From IMG/VR virus record IMGVR_UViG_3300025151_000024, positions 17,435 to 81,434 of that record: a stretch of DNA of 64,000 nt; one strand, written 5' to 3'. The translations under genes and the position numbers were made by a program. This stretch comes from a virus. The number at the start of each line of letters is the position of its first letter. The stretch's first letter is position 1. Positions 39,123-48,768 of the stretch are shown piece after piece. The notes beneath the pieces were generated by a model. The model saw nothing but the letters and a program-made list of their open reading frames with translations. It had not been told where the DNA came from and did no database searches.

Positions 39123-42100
39123 TTAAGACAACTTTTGTTTTTTCTCTTTCAATCGCTTTCTTTCTGCTTCAGGATATGGTTCTTCAGGGTCTTCAGTGGA
39201 CCGTTCTCGCATATCCCAATCAGGTACTGTTTGTTCAGAATTCAAAGTAGTCGGACCTCTAGGTGAAGAATTGGGTGTGCCCACATCTATACCCATACCT
39301 TTAGCGCCAGTTGTGTTGAACATTTGTTCTTTTTCTATCAAATCCATAGCCCTTTCCATAACTTCTAAGGCTTTCTGCATTTTAGGTTTTAAGAGTCTAG
39401 ATTCGTCTTTAGGCTTCAAAATCCCAGCACTTTGCTCTTCTGAAATCTTTTTTCGATGTTCTGTTTCTTCTTCAGAAGGGATTGCTTCTTCAGTTTCTAT
39501 GGGTAATTTTTCGACTTTTCCTTTCAACATCAAACTAGCAACTTGTCCCCAATATGGTTTGAGGCTTTCACTTAATTCAATACTGTAATCGCCTAAACCA
39601 ACATCAGATAGAACAGTTGTAGGACTATCTACCCAATATCCAAGAGATGATTTGTTTAAGGTGTAATATACTTCATCTTGCGGAAGTGTAATCTTTAGTT
39701 TATCATCTTCAATATCTATGTCGTGTGGTACATGGATTGGCGGTAATGCTTTTGCAATGATAGACAAAGTTTCCATCGAAACCCCACCTTCTCCCACACC
39801 TTCCCCTACTAAACGGCTAATTTGAACATCGTAAACATCTCTATCATATCTAGAAACTCGGCTAACTCCGCTGAATCTAACTCTAACAACATCTCCTTCT
39901 TCAAACGGCTTATTGCTAGTTACAGTCCCAACATCAACAAATGTTTCCCCTTCTTTCTCAACTGCTCTATTCCCTAGACCTTCTGAATCTATTACAGGGC
40001 CAGCACCTAATCTGTAAGTGTAAGGATTATTTCCTCTTCTATCTAAAACAACGAGGTTCATATCCTTATTACGCCTTAACAAAACCCACTTTGGATGTCT
40101 TTTCTCACCACGCATATAGGTACTCTTACCATCTTTCAAAATCACAGCAGGATGTTCTTTGAGTAGAGTTTCTACTGCATCTTTCAATCCTTCATCGTCT
40201 GTAAATCTAGTATCATGAGGTCCAGCAATTAACACTTTTTCGTGACTATCAAATTGACCTCTTAGAATTTTGAAACGCTCTCTAACAGTCATTTCCATAA
40301 CATCTGAACCGTCATAATGAAGGATATCGCTAATGTGTAAATTTTCTTTTGTTAGCACACCATCTAATGTACAATCTCTCTCACCTAGATTTTTGACTCC
40401 ATTTCTAGCCCAATCAGGAATTGCAGTTCTTGTACCGCTTTCATCATAAGCAGTAACCCTATTTCCTTTCTTTGTAAGTATCAATCTTTTACCTTCGTAA
40501 TACTTAGAAATAGCCCAAGACCCAGTAAAACCTCTTAATTCCTGTAACTGTTTTAATTTGAAAATCCTATGCATTGGTCTGATTGGGGGTATCCAACTTG
40601 GTTCTTTATCACCTTTTAGCAAAGAATCAGGATTCAGTAATGCTACTGCGTATTCAGCAGGTTCACTTGCTAATAATCTAGCAGGGTCATCTAAGATACT
40701 CATACTAGTTTGACCTAAAGCGGTTGTAGGGATTTCGACATTACTAAGTGGTTGCTGAAGTGGCTCCCCTTCAGTTAAAGCATATTGATTACCATAATCT
40801 GCCCCAAAAGCAGCAGTTATATGGTTAGGGTTTGCTGGTCTAAGTGATTCAGTTTGATTTGTAGAGTGGAATGTAGGAGTACCTGTTTCAAAAGAAAAAC
40901 GCCCTTGAGGAGTTACATTTACTCCACTTTTATGTGAAGCGCCGTAGATATTAGTAACCTTAGCACCTTCTTCATTAAATGGAGTAACTGGTTGAATTAC
41001 ACTACCTTTGGCTCTGCGTTTTTCAGTTACATAATCGTCAGTTAACTGAGTACCATCATAAAGAACTAAACCTCTAGAAGCATGAATAGCATCACCATGT
41101 TGGTGTTTTCTGTTAGTGTATCTGTGTCCTAATGAACTAGTAAATGGTGTAGTTCCATCATCATTCATATCCGCTTCAATTAATGATAACCCATGCTCAC
41201 CAAAACCAGCAGTGTTTTTGATATCAGTAATTTTGTTTAAATTATTTAGCGGTGTTGATGCCCTGTATTCAAATGGTGTCTCTTCGTCTATTAGAGTGAT
41301 AAGTTCTCCTACTTTTCCTTGAACAGCGTAAATCATTTCATCTAAATTATTAACATCAGCATCTATTCCTAATTCTTCTACTTTCCTTGCAATCCTTCTT
41401 TTTGCTAATTCGGGATTTCTTTCTTTAGTGTTTTGAACGGATGTAAGTAACCCAATTAGACCTTGCATTTCTCTTTCAGTTGGTCTTAATTTATTCATTC
41501 TTTCAAATTCAGGAGTATCTCTTTTACCTCTTTTTACTGCCTCCTTCATTCTATCTTCTATTGTAGTGTATTTGCTAAATTGACCATGATTATCATAAAT
41601 TTCAGAATCATAATCTTCTTCAATCCCTGACGCTTCATGGGCTATATTCTTTACAGATTGAATAAATCTCTCTTCACCATCAGGGATTGTTGAAAGTGTT
41701 TTATTCAAATGTTCTCTATGCTCAGAATCATTTGGAAAACCTAAATTTTCAATAATATCAGAAATAGGGGTTTTGTTAGTTACTATGAAACCATCTCGCA
41801 TTTTTTGTGATAAACCTCTTACATTTTCATGAACAGGTAAAGAAGTAGTTTCTAGCCCGAAATCTCTAGTAGTGGGTGAAAGACCCTCAACACCCTCATA
41901 ATAATCACTGGGTAAACGATGTAAGGCTAAATTAGCATCAGCAAACAAAGCGGCCATATTTTGTTTAAATTTAGGATTATCTACGCTCAAATAATCAGGT
42001 GGTAATAATTCAGCAAGATGTTTTACCATATTTATGATGGTTAATGTATCATAATCTAATTTATCATTGAACGGACCTGACCTTATTTCTCTACTAGTTT

Positions 42101-44546
42101 TAATTTTATCTTCTAATTTAGCCTTATGGTCATCATTTATTCTTGACATTATATTTGCTTCATGTAAAGCATTTCTACCTGAAATACTATCTCGGTATAT
42201 TTGATTATCAAAAGTCTTAGCATAAATATCTTCAGCCCTTCTAGTTTCACCAGTATCATAATCGGTATATAATTCATAGGGGTCTAAAATATAAGGTAAA
42301 CTCATTGATATTTGCCCGCCATAAGGCTGTCTGCTATCTTTGTGTTTACTATTTAACCAATCATTCACCATATGAGCAGCAGTACTTTTTCCAAACTTTT
42401 CAAAAGCCTCTTGAGGTGTAAGACCACTTAAAGCATCAATAAAATTAGGATGAGTTGATTCTGTTAAATTTGTATTTTGAAGTCTTTTTGACGTACTTAA
42501 CTGTCTTTTAGGGTGTTGAAGAGAGTGTAATGAAAGGGTAGAAGATTCAGGATGTGGGTGAATTAAGAATCCAAATAATCCCTCCAATCCGTCCTTTACT
42601 GAAAATCTAGTTCCATCTATATTAGCGAATAACCCCTCTTCTGTCCCATACGCCGGGTCACTCACCATAGTTGGGCCGAGTAAAGAGTCAGCGAGAATAT
42701 GCCTATCTATCCCAGCAGCCGGTCCTAAAAATGGAGTAGCAAAATCATTAGCGGGGTAAACACCACCTAATTCTCTAACAGCATCTTGTATTTCAGGTGG
42801 TAAAGTGTGTAATTCTTTGTGAGGTTTATTACTACTAAAGAAAGAAAAACCGTCTTCTATTGAGCCTCTTTGAGCACCTATTTTTTGAAAATCTCCAATA
42901 TTACCAAGAATTTCATTCATATGTCTTGAATCTATCAGTGGGCCACTATGGTTTGGATAATGATGTTCACCCGCCTCAATTTCTTTTCCATTTTTATCAA
43001 ACCCTAATGAATACAAAAGAGACTCTTTGCTATGTTCTTTTTTCTCAGCCTCTTTTTCTTTTAATGTTGAAAACAAAGAGCCCCCAAAACCTTCACCTAA
43101 ATCTCTTTTTAATTTGTCAAAATCACTCTTTGTGAGTTTAGGAATATGACTTAAACTTCCTGTAAATTCTTCATCTAATCCTAAAGCGTCATGGATATTT
43201 TCTATGGCTCTTTCAACTAGAGGTGTGGTTTCTTCCCCTTCTTGAAAAGATATTTTTCCTTCATTATCAATATGTGCAGAATGTAAAGCCGCTAATAAGG
43301 AGGAGGATTCTTCGTAAATTTCGGGTTGTAAGGAATGTAAATTAGGTTTTACGTTATTTGGTCCTGAATGAATAGTCGAATTTTCAACATGACCTAGCAT
43401 ATTCGTTGCTCTCATACGCATATTTCGCTTTAGTCTACCCATAGGTAACTCAAAATTATCATCAAATTTTACAAATTGGTCTTTAGAATCTGATGTTTTA
43501 TCAATAAGATGTTCAAAAACTTTAGTTCGCTCTTCGGGGTTTAACCATTCTAAACCCATATGCCATGCTAAATCAGACAAATAAGATGGATGAGCCAAAT
43601 CTTTGGGCGTTCCGGTAGCAATTCCATAATAATCTGCTAATAACGGGTCAACCCCACCTTCAAACTCAGGTGTTACTTCTTCATTTTGCCATCCCTGCAT
43701 TCTATCAGCAAAATGACGTTTTCTTAAATCAAAATCGCTAGATAAACCATCATCATTTTCCTCTTTCCATCTCTCAAAATCTCTTTGATACATATCTTCT
43801 TCATGAGAAAGGGTATTTGCTGATTTTCCTGTATGTAATGAACCTAAAAATGGAATTTTGCCACTACTAAATTTGTGTGTACTGGCTTGTGTATGTGGAG
43901 TATTTTTATCGAGCCAAGACTCTACAGCGGTTTCAAAACTTTTCACTTTAGATGCACGATTAGGCTCTCCTTCTACTGGTGGTAAAAACCTCTTTGCAAG
44001 AATATGATATTTCCAAGGCAAACCGCTAGATGGTTCAATTTTATTTAATGGATTATGTTTTTTATCTAAAGGGTGTGAACCCCCAAAATGCCTTGACGAA
44101 TCTGCTTGAACTTCAAATGGGTAACCGTGAGAACGAGCGAGTCTATGTTTTATGTGCCCTTCCCTATCATCTAAAGGTAAATCCTTCTCAACGTGAGAAA
44201 CTATTCTTTTGTGCCAATGACTTGAAGGTGAGCCTTCTCTTCTTGAAGCGTGACCTTGGTGACGAGCAGACCTAAGTTCTCTTTTCTGTTGTCTAGTTAG
44301 TTTAGGTCTAGCCTCAGTAGAACTTATTCTCAAATAACCCTTCCTTTCTTTTTTAATTATGCTGTCGGCTAAAAAATCACAAACATCTTCTTTCCAAGTC
44401 TTTTCTAATTCAAACTCATGAGCATCTAAATTAGCCTTAGCGAAAGTGTATTCCACTAAGGAAGATTCTATGTCAGTGAAGTCATTAATGGAAGCAAGAA
44501 GGTTATCTCTTGCCCTCACAAATGTGTCGGTAGCATCTTCACGCAC
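39123..44546 (-). CDS. 1807-residue head-cluster protein with DNA-ligase-like domain
   Basis: One long reading frame from GTG 44546, behind AGGGTGGGTAGTGT. Residues 1-1280 are hydrophilic, His-rich and of unknown fold, with many charged helices. Residues about 1300-1600 resemble an ATP-dependent DNA ligase: SKYYEGKR (1347-1354, like motif I KxDGxR), CTLDGVL (1392-1398, motif III), AVILKDGKSTYMRG and PKWVLLRR (motifs IV-V), and an OB-like EEGDVVRVRFSGVSR. The motif I lysine is offset by one residue, so activity is doubtful. The C-terminus is a charged helix. It lies between portal-side genes and the protease, so it is probably a virion or internal head protein. Confidence 0.65.
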   Translation of the reverse strand: MREDATDTFVRARDNLLASINDFTDIESSLVEYTFAKANLDAHEFELEKTWKEDVCDFLADSIIKKERKGYLRISSTEARPKLTRQQKRELRSARHQGHASRREGSPSSHWHKRIVSHVEKDLPLDDREGHIKHRLARSHGYPFEVQADSSRHFGGSHPLDKKHNPLNKIEPSSGLPWKYHILAKRFLPPVEGEPNRASKVKSFETAVESWLDKNTPHTQASTHKFSSGKIPFLGSLHTGKSANTLSHEEDMYQRDFERWKEENDDGLSSDFDLRKRHFADRMQGWQNEEVTPEFEGGVDPLLADYYGIATGTPKDLAHPSYLSDLAWHMGLEWLNPEERTKVFEHLIDKTSDSKDQFVKFDDNFELPMGRLKRNMRMRATNMLGHVENSTIHSGPNNVKPNLHSLQPEIYEESSSLLAALHSAHIDNEGKISFQEGEETTPLVERAIENIHDALGLDEEFTGSLSHIPKLTKSDFDKLKRDLGEGFGGSLFSTLKEKEAEKKEHSKESLLYSLGFDKNGKEIEAGEHHYPNHSGPLIDSRHMNEILGNIGDFQKIGAQRGSIEDGFSFFSSNKPHKELHTLPPEIQDAVRELGGVYPANDFATPFLGPAAGIDRHILADSLLGPTMVSDPAYGTEEGLFANIDGTRFSVKDGLEGLFGFLIHPHPESSTLSLHSLQHPKRQLSTSKRLQNTNLTESTHPNFIDALSGLTPQEAFEKFGKSTAAHMVNDWLNSKHKDSRQPYGGQISMSLPYILDPYELYTDYDTGETRRAEDIYAKTFDNQIYRDSISGRNALHEANIMSRINDDHKAKLEDKIKTSREIRSGPFNDKLDYDTLTIINMVKHLAELLPPDYLSVDNPKFKQNMAALFADANLALHRLPSDYYEGVEGLSPTTRDFGLETTSLPVHENVRGLSQKMRDGFIVTNKTPISDIIENLGFPNDSEHREHLNKTLSTIPDGEERFIQSVKNIAHEASGIEEDYDSEIYDNHGQFSKYTTIEDRMKEAVKRGKRDTPEFERMNKLRPTEREMQGLIGLLTSVQNTKERNPELAKRRIARKVEELGIDADVNNLDEMIYAVQGKVGELITLIDEETPFEYRASTPLNNLNKITDIKNTAGFGEHGLSLIEADMNDDGTTPFTSSLGHRYTNRKHQHGDAIHASRGLVLYDGTQLTDDYVTEKRRAKGSVIQPVTPFNEEGAKVTNIYGASHKSGVNVTPQGRFSFETGTPTFHSTNQTESLRPANPNHITAAFGADYGNQYALTEGEPLQQPLSNVEIPTTALGQTSMSILDDPARLLASEPAEYAVALLNPDSLLKGDKEPSWIPPIRPMHRIFKLKQLQELRGFTGSWAISKYYEGKRLILTKKGNRVTAYDESGTRTAIPDWARNGVKNLGERDCTLDGVLTKENLHISDILHYDGSDVMEMTVRERFKILRGQFDSHEKVLIAGPHDTRFTDDEGLKDAVETLLKEHPAVILKDGKSTYMRGEKRHPKWVLLRRNKDMNLVVLDRRGNNPYTYRLGAGPVIDSEGLGNRAVEKEGETFVDVGTVTSNKPFEEGDVVRVRFSGVSRVSRYDRDVYDVQISRLVGEGVGEGGVSMETLSIIAKALPPIHVPHDIDIEDDKLKITLPQDEVYYTLNKSSLGYWVDSPTTVLSDVGLGDYSIELSESLKPYWGQVASLMLKGKVEKLPIETEEAIPSEEETEHRKKISEEQSAGILKPKDESRLLKPKMQKALEVMERAMDLIEKEQMFNTTGAKGMGIDVGTPNSSPRGPTTLNSEQTVPDWDMRERSTEDPEEPYPEAERKRLKEKKQKLS

Positions 44547-44560
44547 ACACTACCCACCCT

Positions 44561-44989
44561 TCATTCAGTTGTTGGTGTTTTCCCACCACTGGTTATCTCG
44601 TGACTCTCTACTGGTCGGTCATGAGTATTAACACGAGCAGACAAAGCATCCATGTTATAGGATTCAGATGTTGCTCCCTTATTTGCCACATCTTCTGCAT
44701 CTAAAGTGTAGTTGTTAGTGGTATAGTAAGCGTTTCTTGTTTGACCGCCGGATTCTGCGACAAAAGTTACATCTTGAGGCTCTGTGTTAAAAGAAGTAGA
44801 GAAATCAGGCTGAGCCTTAGCCATAGTGCCACAACCAGCCTTCATGCAACCCATTTTATTGACGGTTTCGCCACATTCAGGGCAAACTTTAGCCTTCTCT
44901 AAGGCGTCTGCTCTTTCTAATAATTGCTGTGCTTTTTGAAACATAGCAACTGCTTCGTCACTTACATCAGTATATCTCGGTCTTACCAT
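44561..44989 (-). CDS. Small zinc-binding head-cluster protein
   Basis: 142 residues. An N-terminal helical segment (MFQKAQQLLERADALEKAK) leads into CPEC, then CMKAGC, likely a zinc ribbon near residues 36-54. The rest is polar and disordered in appearance (YYTTNNYTLDAEDVANKG). It is tightly packed between the 1807-residue gene and another small gene. Probably a scaffold or portal partner; no family was recognised. Confidence 0.5.
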   Translation of the reverse strand: MVRPRYTDVSDEAVAMFQKAQQLLERADALEKAKVCPECGETVNKMGCMKAGCGTMAKAQPDFSTSFNTEPQDVTFVAESGGQTRNAYYTTNNYTLDAEDVANKGATSESYNMDALSARVNTHDRPVESHEITSGGKTPTTE

Positions 44990-44990
44990 A

Positions 44991-45329
44991 TCAGTACAAC
45001 TCCAGCGGCGGTTTTACATTTTCAGCCATTTCGTGAATGTCTTCCCAACTCATTTCATGAATTTCTTCGTTGGTATAATTGTTCAAATCTGAGTTATCAC
45101 TCTTCATTATAGCCTCATCATTTCGGAATGGGTCGGCTTCAACATCTTCCGAAAGTGGGGTATTTACCCTAACAAAGCCTGATTTTCTTAGGATTGCAGT
45201 AGGGTTGTTGAGCATTTTCTTAAGTTGTTGATTTTCCCTTTGCACAGCCTTGATATCGTTATCCATAGTTTCCATTTTGGAAATCAGAGCACTCATAAGT
45301 TGCTCTTCTGTGCTAGGTTCTTCACTCAT
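44991..45329 (-). CDS. Small coiled-coil protein with scaffold-like C-terminus
   Basis: 112 residues. The first 45 residues form a coiled coil (ISKMETMDNDIKAVQRENQQ). The C-terminus is EIHEMSWEDIHEMAENVK, closely matching the end of the protease/scaffold protein (GNMSWDEVHNLANSAF). AGGTGAAGTAA precedes ATG. The shared tail suggests both bind the same capsid or portal surface, so this could be an auxiliary scaffold. This is inference from one shared motif. Confidence 0.5.
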   Translation of the reverse strand: MSEEPSTEEQLMSALISKMETMDNDIKAVQRENQQLKKMLNNPTAILRKSGFVRVNTPLSEDVEADPFRNDEAIMKSDNSDLNNYTNEEIHEMSWEDIHEMAENVKPPLELY

Positions 45330-45338
45330 TTACTTCAC

Positions 45339-45692
45339 CTACTGTGGTCTAAATCCGCCATATGTTCCTGTATGTGGGCGCATTTGGTGGTTAGTACGAG
45401 CAGGGATGACTGTACCGGGTAAAACTCGGTCTCTTTGTGCTGTGTCGAAATTTGCACCTCTTTCATTGAATTTCATTACTGGAACTCCACTAGCGAATTC
45501 ATTTAGTGGGTTTTCGTTCTCAGCCTTTTCAATTGTGAAATGCAAGTCATCGTTCAAGAAAGTTCCAACTTTTAGAACCTCTTGGAGATGTGATTTTGCT
45601 AGTTCAGCATCACCATCATCAATTGCTCTAGAGAGCGCTTTTACGTGTACATCCATCTTTCTTGCAAACGAGTCCATCTTGGCTATGTCCAT
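45339..45692 (-). CDS. Small helical head-cluster protein
   Basis: 117 residues from ATG 45692. It is preferred over the in-frame TTG 45701 because GGTGGG sits at a workable distance from the ATG but abuts the TTG. Helical N-terminal half (ARKMDVHVKALSRAIDDGDA), then a Gly/Pro/Arg-rich tail (MRPHTGTYGGFRPQ). It follows the portal gene. No domain was recognised. Confidence 0.45.
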   Translation of the reverse strand: MDIAKMDSFARKMDVHVKALSRAIDDGDAELAKSHLQEVLKVGTFLNDDLHFTIEKAENENPLNEFASGVPVMKFNERGANFDTAQRDRVLPGTVIPARTNHQMRPHTGTYGGFRPQ

Positions 45693-45731
45693 GATACTCA
45701 ACCCACCGACTACATACTCACTTAATTACAC

Positions 45732-47459
45732 TTATGCTCCACGAGGCCTTCTAGAGTCTATCAAAGCGTTAGAAACGTTCTGTGCTAAAGTAGGGTCGCC
45801 ACCTCTTTGTTGGACACTTGAGACTGGTGAACCCGAACCTGCGGTCGCTCTTCTTTCAGGAGAGGCTGGTCCCCTTGGAGTTCTTAGACCGACCCCTTCC
45901 CCACCGGGTTGTGAACCGGGCATCACTCGTTGCATTACTTGTGGAGGGACTCCTTGTGGAGGCATTCCTTGTGGCATTCCTCCTTGCGGTGGCATACCAG
46001 TCATAGGTGGTGCACCACCAGCAGGTTGCTGTTGCATTTCAGCACCTTCTTGTTTTCGATAAACGAATCTAATATCACGCTTTCCTTCTTCCAATAATTC
46101 AGGTTGATAACCTAGCATCATCATTCTTTGTGCCAAGTTAGCCTCCATCTCATCACGGCGTAATCTAGTAATTTCGTCTTCTTCTTCGTTTGGATACAAT
46201 GTTAGTTTCCAATCGTAAACATTCATTTCCTTTAGCATACGAGGGAATAGAACCTCAGTGTACACTTTCTGTCCAAATTCAACTGCCCTATTGGTAACTA
46301 AGATTTGCATACCTTCGTTGTTTAACCCACCTGATTTACCATTATCAATCATAAATATAGCACTCACACCATAATAAGCGGCTATTCTGTTACGAATTTC
46401 ATCTCTTACGGCGATATACTGCATCTCTTCAAGAGTATCCATGAACTTAACCCAGTTCACACCGCCACGGCCTGAAGAAGATTCAATACCAACTTTAGGA
46501 ACATAATGTGGGTCTCTTTCCATCTTTTCGTCAACAGACTTCCAAAAAGACTTCATTGATTCAAGATTATCTGTGGTAACCGAAATAATACCTTTTGGAA
46601 TTCTTCGCTTTTGATATGCGGTGTACATATAATTGTCCATTGCAGTAAGAGTCATTGCTTGTCTCCACATTGTATTTACTGGACTCTTTCCGTAAAGTTT
46701 GGAAGGATTGTACTTACTTATGTGGATAACTTCTCCCTTGATGTAATACTGAGTTTTACCACTTCCAGCCATATTGACATAGTGAGCGTCTTCCATTTCT
46801 GAGCCGCAGACTTGACACTTATCTTCTTGACCGGGATAAGAAACTTCACTTCTGTGGAGTGGGCACACCTTGTACCTCCCACCACGAACACCTCTCTTAT
46901 CTGCTACAATTCTCATAAATATAGGGTCACCACGCATGATATCTTTCACACGATAAAACTCTATTTCACCACTATCAGGATTGACGAAGTACTCTTTTAT
47001 GAGAATTAAAAATGCATCATCTACAATGTTAAGGTCGTTTTCAATTTCTTGAAGGACATTCATAAATGACTGTTCCATACTGTTTTCTTGTCTTAACAAC
47101 CACTTAGGATAGATAATTTCCTGAGCATCCGGTCCTCTAACTTCTCCATCACACAATTTACAAAAATCAACAGAATGCTGGTATTCTTCACCACAATCAA
47201 CACATTTCTTTTCAAATGACTTTTCCCAGTAATATCCTCTTCGGAACACTTCTTGACTTAATTTAGATAAAACTGTCCTCAAAATTAAATTTTCACGAGA
47301 TACAGCATATAGCGCTGGTAACGTAATCCCTTGAGCGAGAACTGGCTCTTGAATACCAGTTGTGTAAAGTGGCATCTGCGGTTGAGGAGTAGTTCTCCTT
47401 CGGAAAGGAGAAGAAAGGGCTGACAGGAATCTACTCACTCTACTTTCATCGTCTGCCAT
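45732..47459 (-). CDS. Portal protein with two zinc-knuckle inserts
   Basis: 575 residues from ATG 47459, behind GGAGGGATT. The core is portal-like: a clip/stem region with IAVRDEIRNRIAAYYGVSAI, NEGMQILVTNRAVEF and an acidic-helical C-terminus. Cys86/Cys89/Cys100/Cys103 (CVDC, CKLC) and Cys199/His202/Cys215/Cys218 (CPLH, CQVC) form two zinc-knuckle inserts, which most portals lack. The C-terminus is a Pro/Gly/Met/Gln-rich disordered tail. The dodecamer would form the DNA entry vertex. It shares one base with the preceding stop (TGATG). Confidence 0.85.
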   Translation of the reverse strand: MADDESRVSRFLSALSSPFRRRTTPQPQMPLYTTGIQEPVLAQGITLPALYAVSRENLILRTVLSKLSQEVFRRGYYWEKSFEKKCVDCGEEYQHSVDFCKLCDGEVRGPDAQEIIYPKWLLRQENSMEQSFMNVLQEIENDLNIVDDAFLILIKEYFVNPDSGEIEFYRVKDIMRGDPIFMRIVADKRGVRGGRYKVCPLHRSEVSYPGQEDKCQVCGSEMEDAHYVNMAGSGKTQYYIKGEVIHISKYNPSKLYGKSPVNTMWRQAMTLTAMDNYMYTAYQKRRIPKGIISVTTDNLESMKSFWKSVDEKMERDPHYVPKVGIESSSGRGGVNWVKFMDTLEEMQYIAVRDEIRNRIAAYYGVSAIFMIDNGKSGGLNNEGMQILVTNRAVEFGQKVYTEVLFPRMLKEMNVYDWKLTLYPNEEEDEITRLRRDEMEANLAQRMMMLGYQPELLEEGKRDIRFVYRKQEGAEMQQQPAGGAPPMTGMPPQGGMPQGMPPQGVPPQVMQRVMPGSQPGGEGVGLRTPRGPASPERRATAGSGSPVSSVQQRGGDPTLAQNVSNALIDSRRPRGA

Positions 47460-48682
47460 CACAATCCCTCCGACCACTTAGCGATATCATCTGAACTACA
47501 ATCCCATTCTTGCAACAAAGAGTCGGCTTTCAAAGCATCATCTTTCCAGTTGTTATACCTCACGACCCGCTGCAATTCTGTCTTACGAAGAGGGTCTTCT
47601 TCATGGATGTATTGCAAAACAGCCTTTGCTTGAACGTCTTTCATTTTTAGATGCGGGAGTATAGATTTGAGTAATTTCTCAATATCCCCTTTGGAGTAAA
47701 ATTGTAGTCTATGCTGCGTTCTGTTGCTAGTTTTAGATATTTTTTGGTCTAATTGTAGAACTCCACAATCTAGAGTTTTGTGTAATTGTTCACAATGAGC
47801 CTTACCTCTTTGCCCAGTTGCAACGAAACCTGCTCTTGGCTCACCACGACCTGTAATTGTAATGTATCCGTCAGCGTCTAAGAATCCTGCTGCATAAGCA
47901 AAAGGGTCTTTCAGAATAAGACCATTTTTGTCCATCTTCACAAAAGTGCCCTTTTTCACACCCTGCGTCACATCAACTTCTTCTCCATACATTTGGAGTA
48001 ATTTTGATAATTTGGAGGCTGTCATACTTTTATGGAGAATATTCTCATCTGTAAGAGATTCAAATATAGCACGAGAACCCATTGGTCCATTCATTTGAAG
48101 AACTTCTGCGGATTTTTCTATAGTTTCACGGTCTTTTTGATTTAATTTATCTATTTGATGAAGAGATGTTTTCCACATTTTTCGGGCTTCAGTACGCATT
48201 TTCATAGCACTAGCCCATGCATTTTGCTCTTCTTCTCCCCAAACATCTTCAAATTCATCTAAAGTTTTGAGAGTTTCATCTGCTTTTTCCCAAAGCAAAC
48301 AAGCCTTGACGAGTCCGACTTCTCTAGAATCTGAAAATCTTCTTAGACTTTTCAAATCTCTATCGCTTAATCCTAAATTACGAAGTGTTTGTTGTCGCTC
48401 TTCTGCCCACGGAATTTGGTTCAATGTAGCCTCTACTTCTAACCTTTTGAGTAATCTAATATCAGAAATCACATCGTCAATGTCGTATTTTGCATCTTTG
48501 TGAATTCTACGCATTTTGCGTAGTTTATCCACAAAATCAGCAGCACTACACCCTAAATGTGTCTCAAACCACCCTTCTCCTGTATTAGAAAAGAATGATT
48601 GTTTTATTACTACTGGTGTTTCTTTTTCGGGTTGGGATTTCTCGATAGGATAGGAGTCTTCAAGAAATGCGCTACCCCACAT
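47459..48682 (-). CDS. LAGLIDADG-domain protein of unknown role
   Basis: 407 residues. The first 190 are a helical charged region. Residues about 195-255 look like a winged helix, and FAYAAGFLDADGYITITG (261-278) is one LAGLIDADG motif, followed by strands and helices to about residue 390 (RTQHRLQFYSKGDIEKLLKS). A homing-endonuclease-type fold is therefore fused to a private N-terminal region. It is not an intein: there is no splicing block and the portal frame is separate. It is co-translated with the portal gene (overlap 1 nt). Confidence 0.6.
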   Translation of the reverse strand: MWGSAFLEDSYPIEKSQPEKETPVVIKQSFFSNTGEGWFETHLGCSAADFVDKLRKMRRIHKDAKYDIDDVISDIRLLKRLEVEATLNQIPWAEERQQTLRNLGLSDRDLKSLRRFSDSREVGLVKACLLWEKADETLKTLDEFEDVWGEEEQNAWASAMKMRTEARKMWKTSLHQIDKLNQKDRETIEKSAEVLQMNGPMGSRAIFESLTDENILHKSMTASKLSKLLQMYGEEVDVTQGVKKGTFVKMDKNGLILKDPFAYAAGFLDADGYITITGRGEPRAGFVATGQRGKAHCEQLHKTLDCGVLQLDQKISKTSNRTQHRLQFYSKGDIEKLLKSILPHLKMKDVQAKAVLQYIHEEDPLRKTELQRVVRYNNWKDDALKADSLLQEWDCSSDDIAKWSEGL

Positions 48683-48768
48683 ACTAATTGACCCCTTAAA
48701 TGACCTTTATGTATGTTCCTATCTCCACCATGTCGTATTGATATTTTCTTCTTCGATTATAGTTAAAT
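48683..48768 (-). other. Intergenic gap upstream of the LAGLIDADG gene
   Basis: 86 bp, AT-rich, with no gene and no convincing TATA box. AAGGGGT lies close to the ATG at 48682. I see nothing else in it. Confidence 0.4.

Noticed and set aside
45250-46062. 270-codon plus-strand ORF antisense to the portal C-terminus
   Set aside because: Antisense to the Pro/Gly/Met-rich portal tail; Cys/Gly/Pro-rich composition without binding site.
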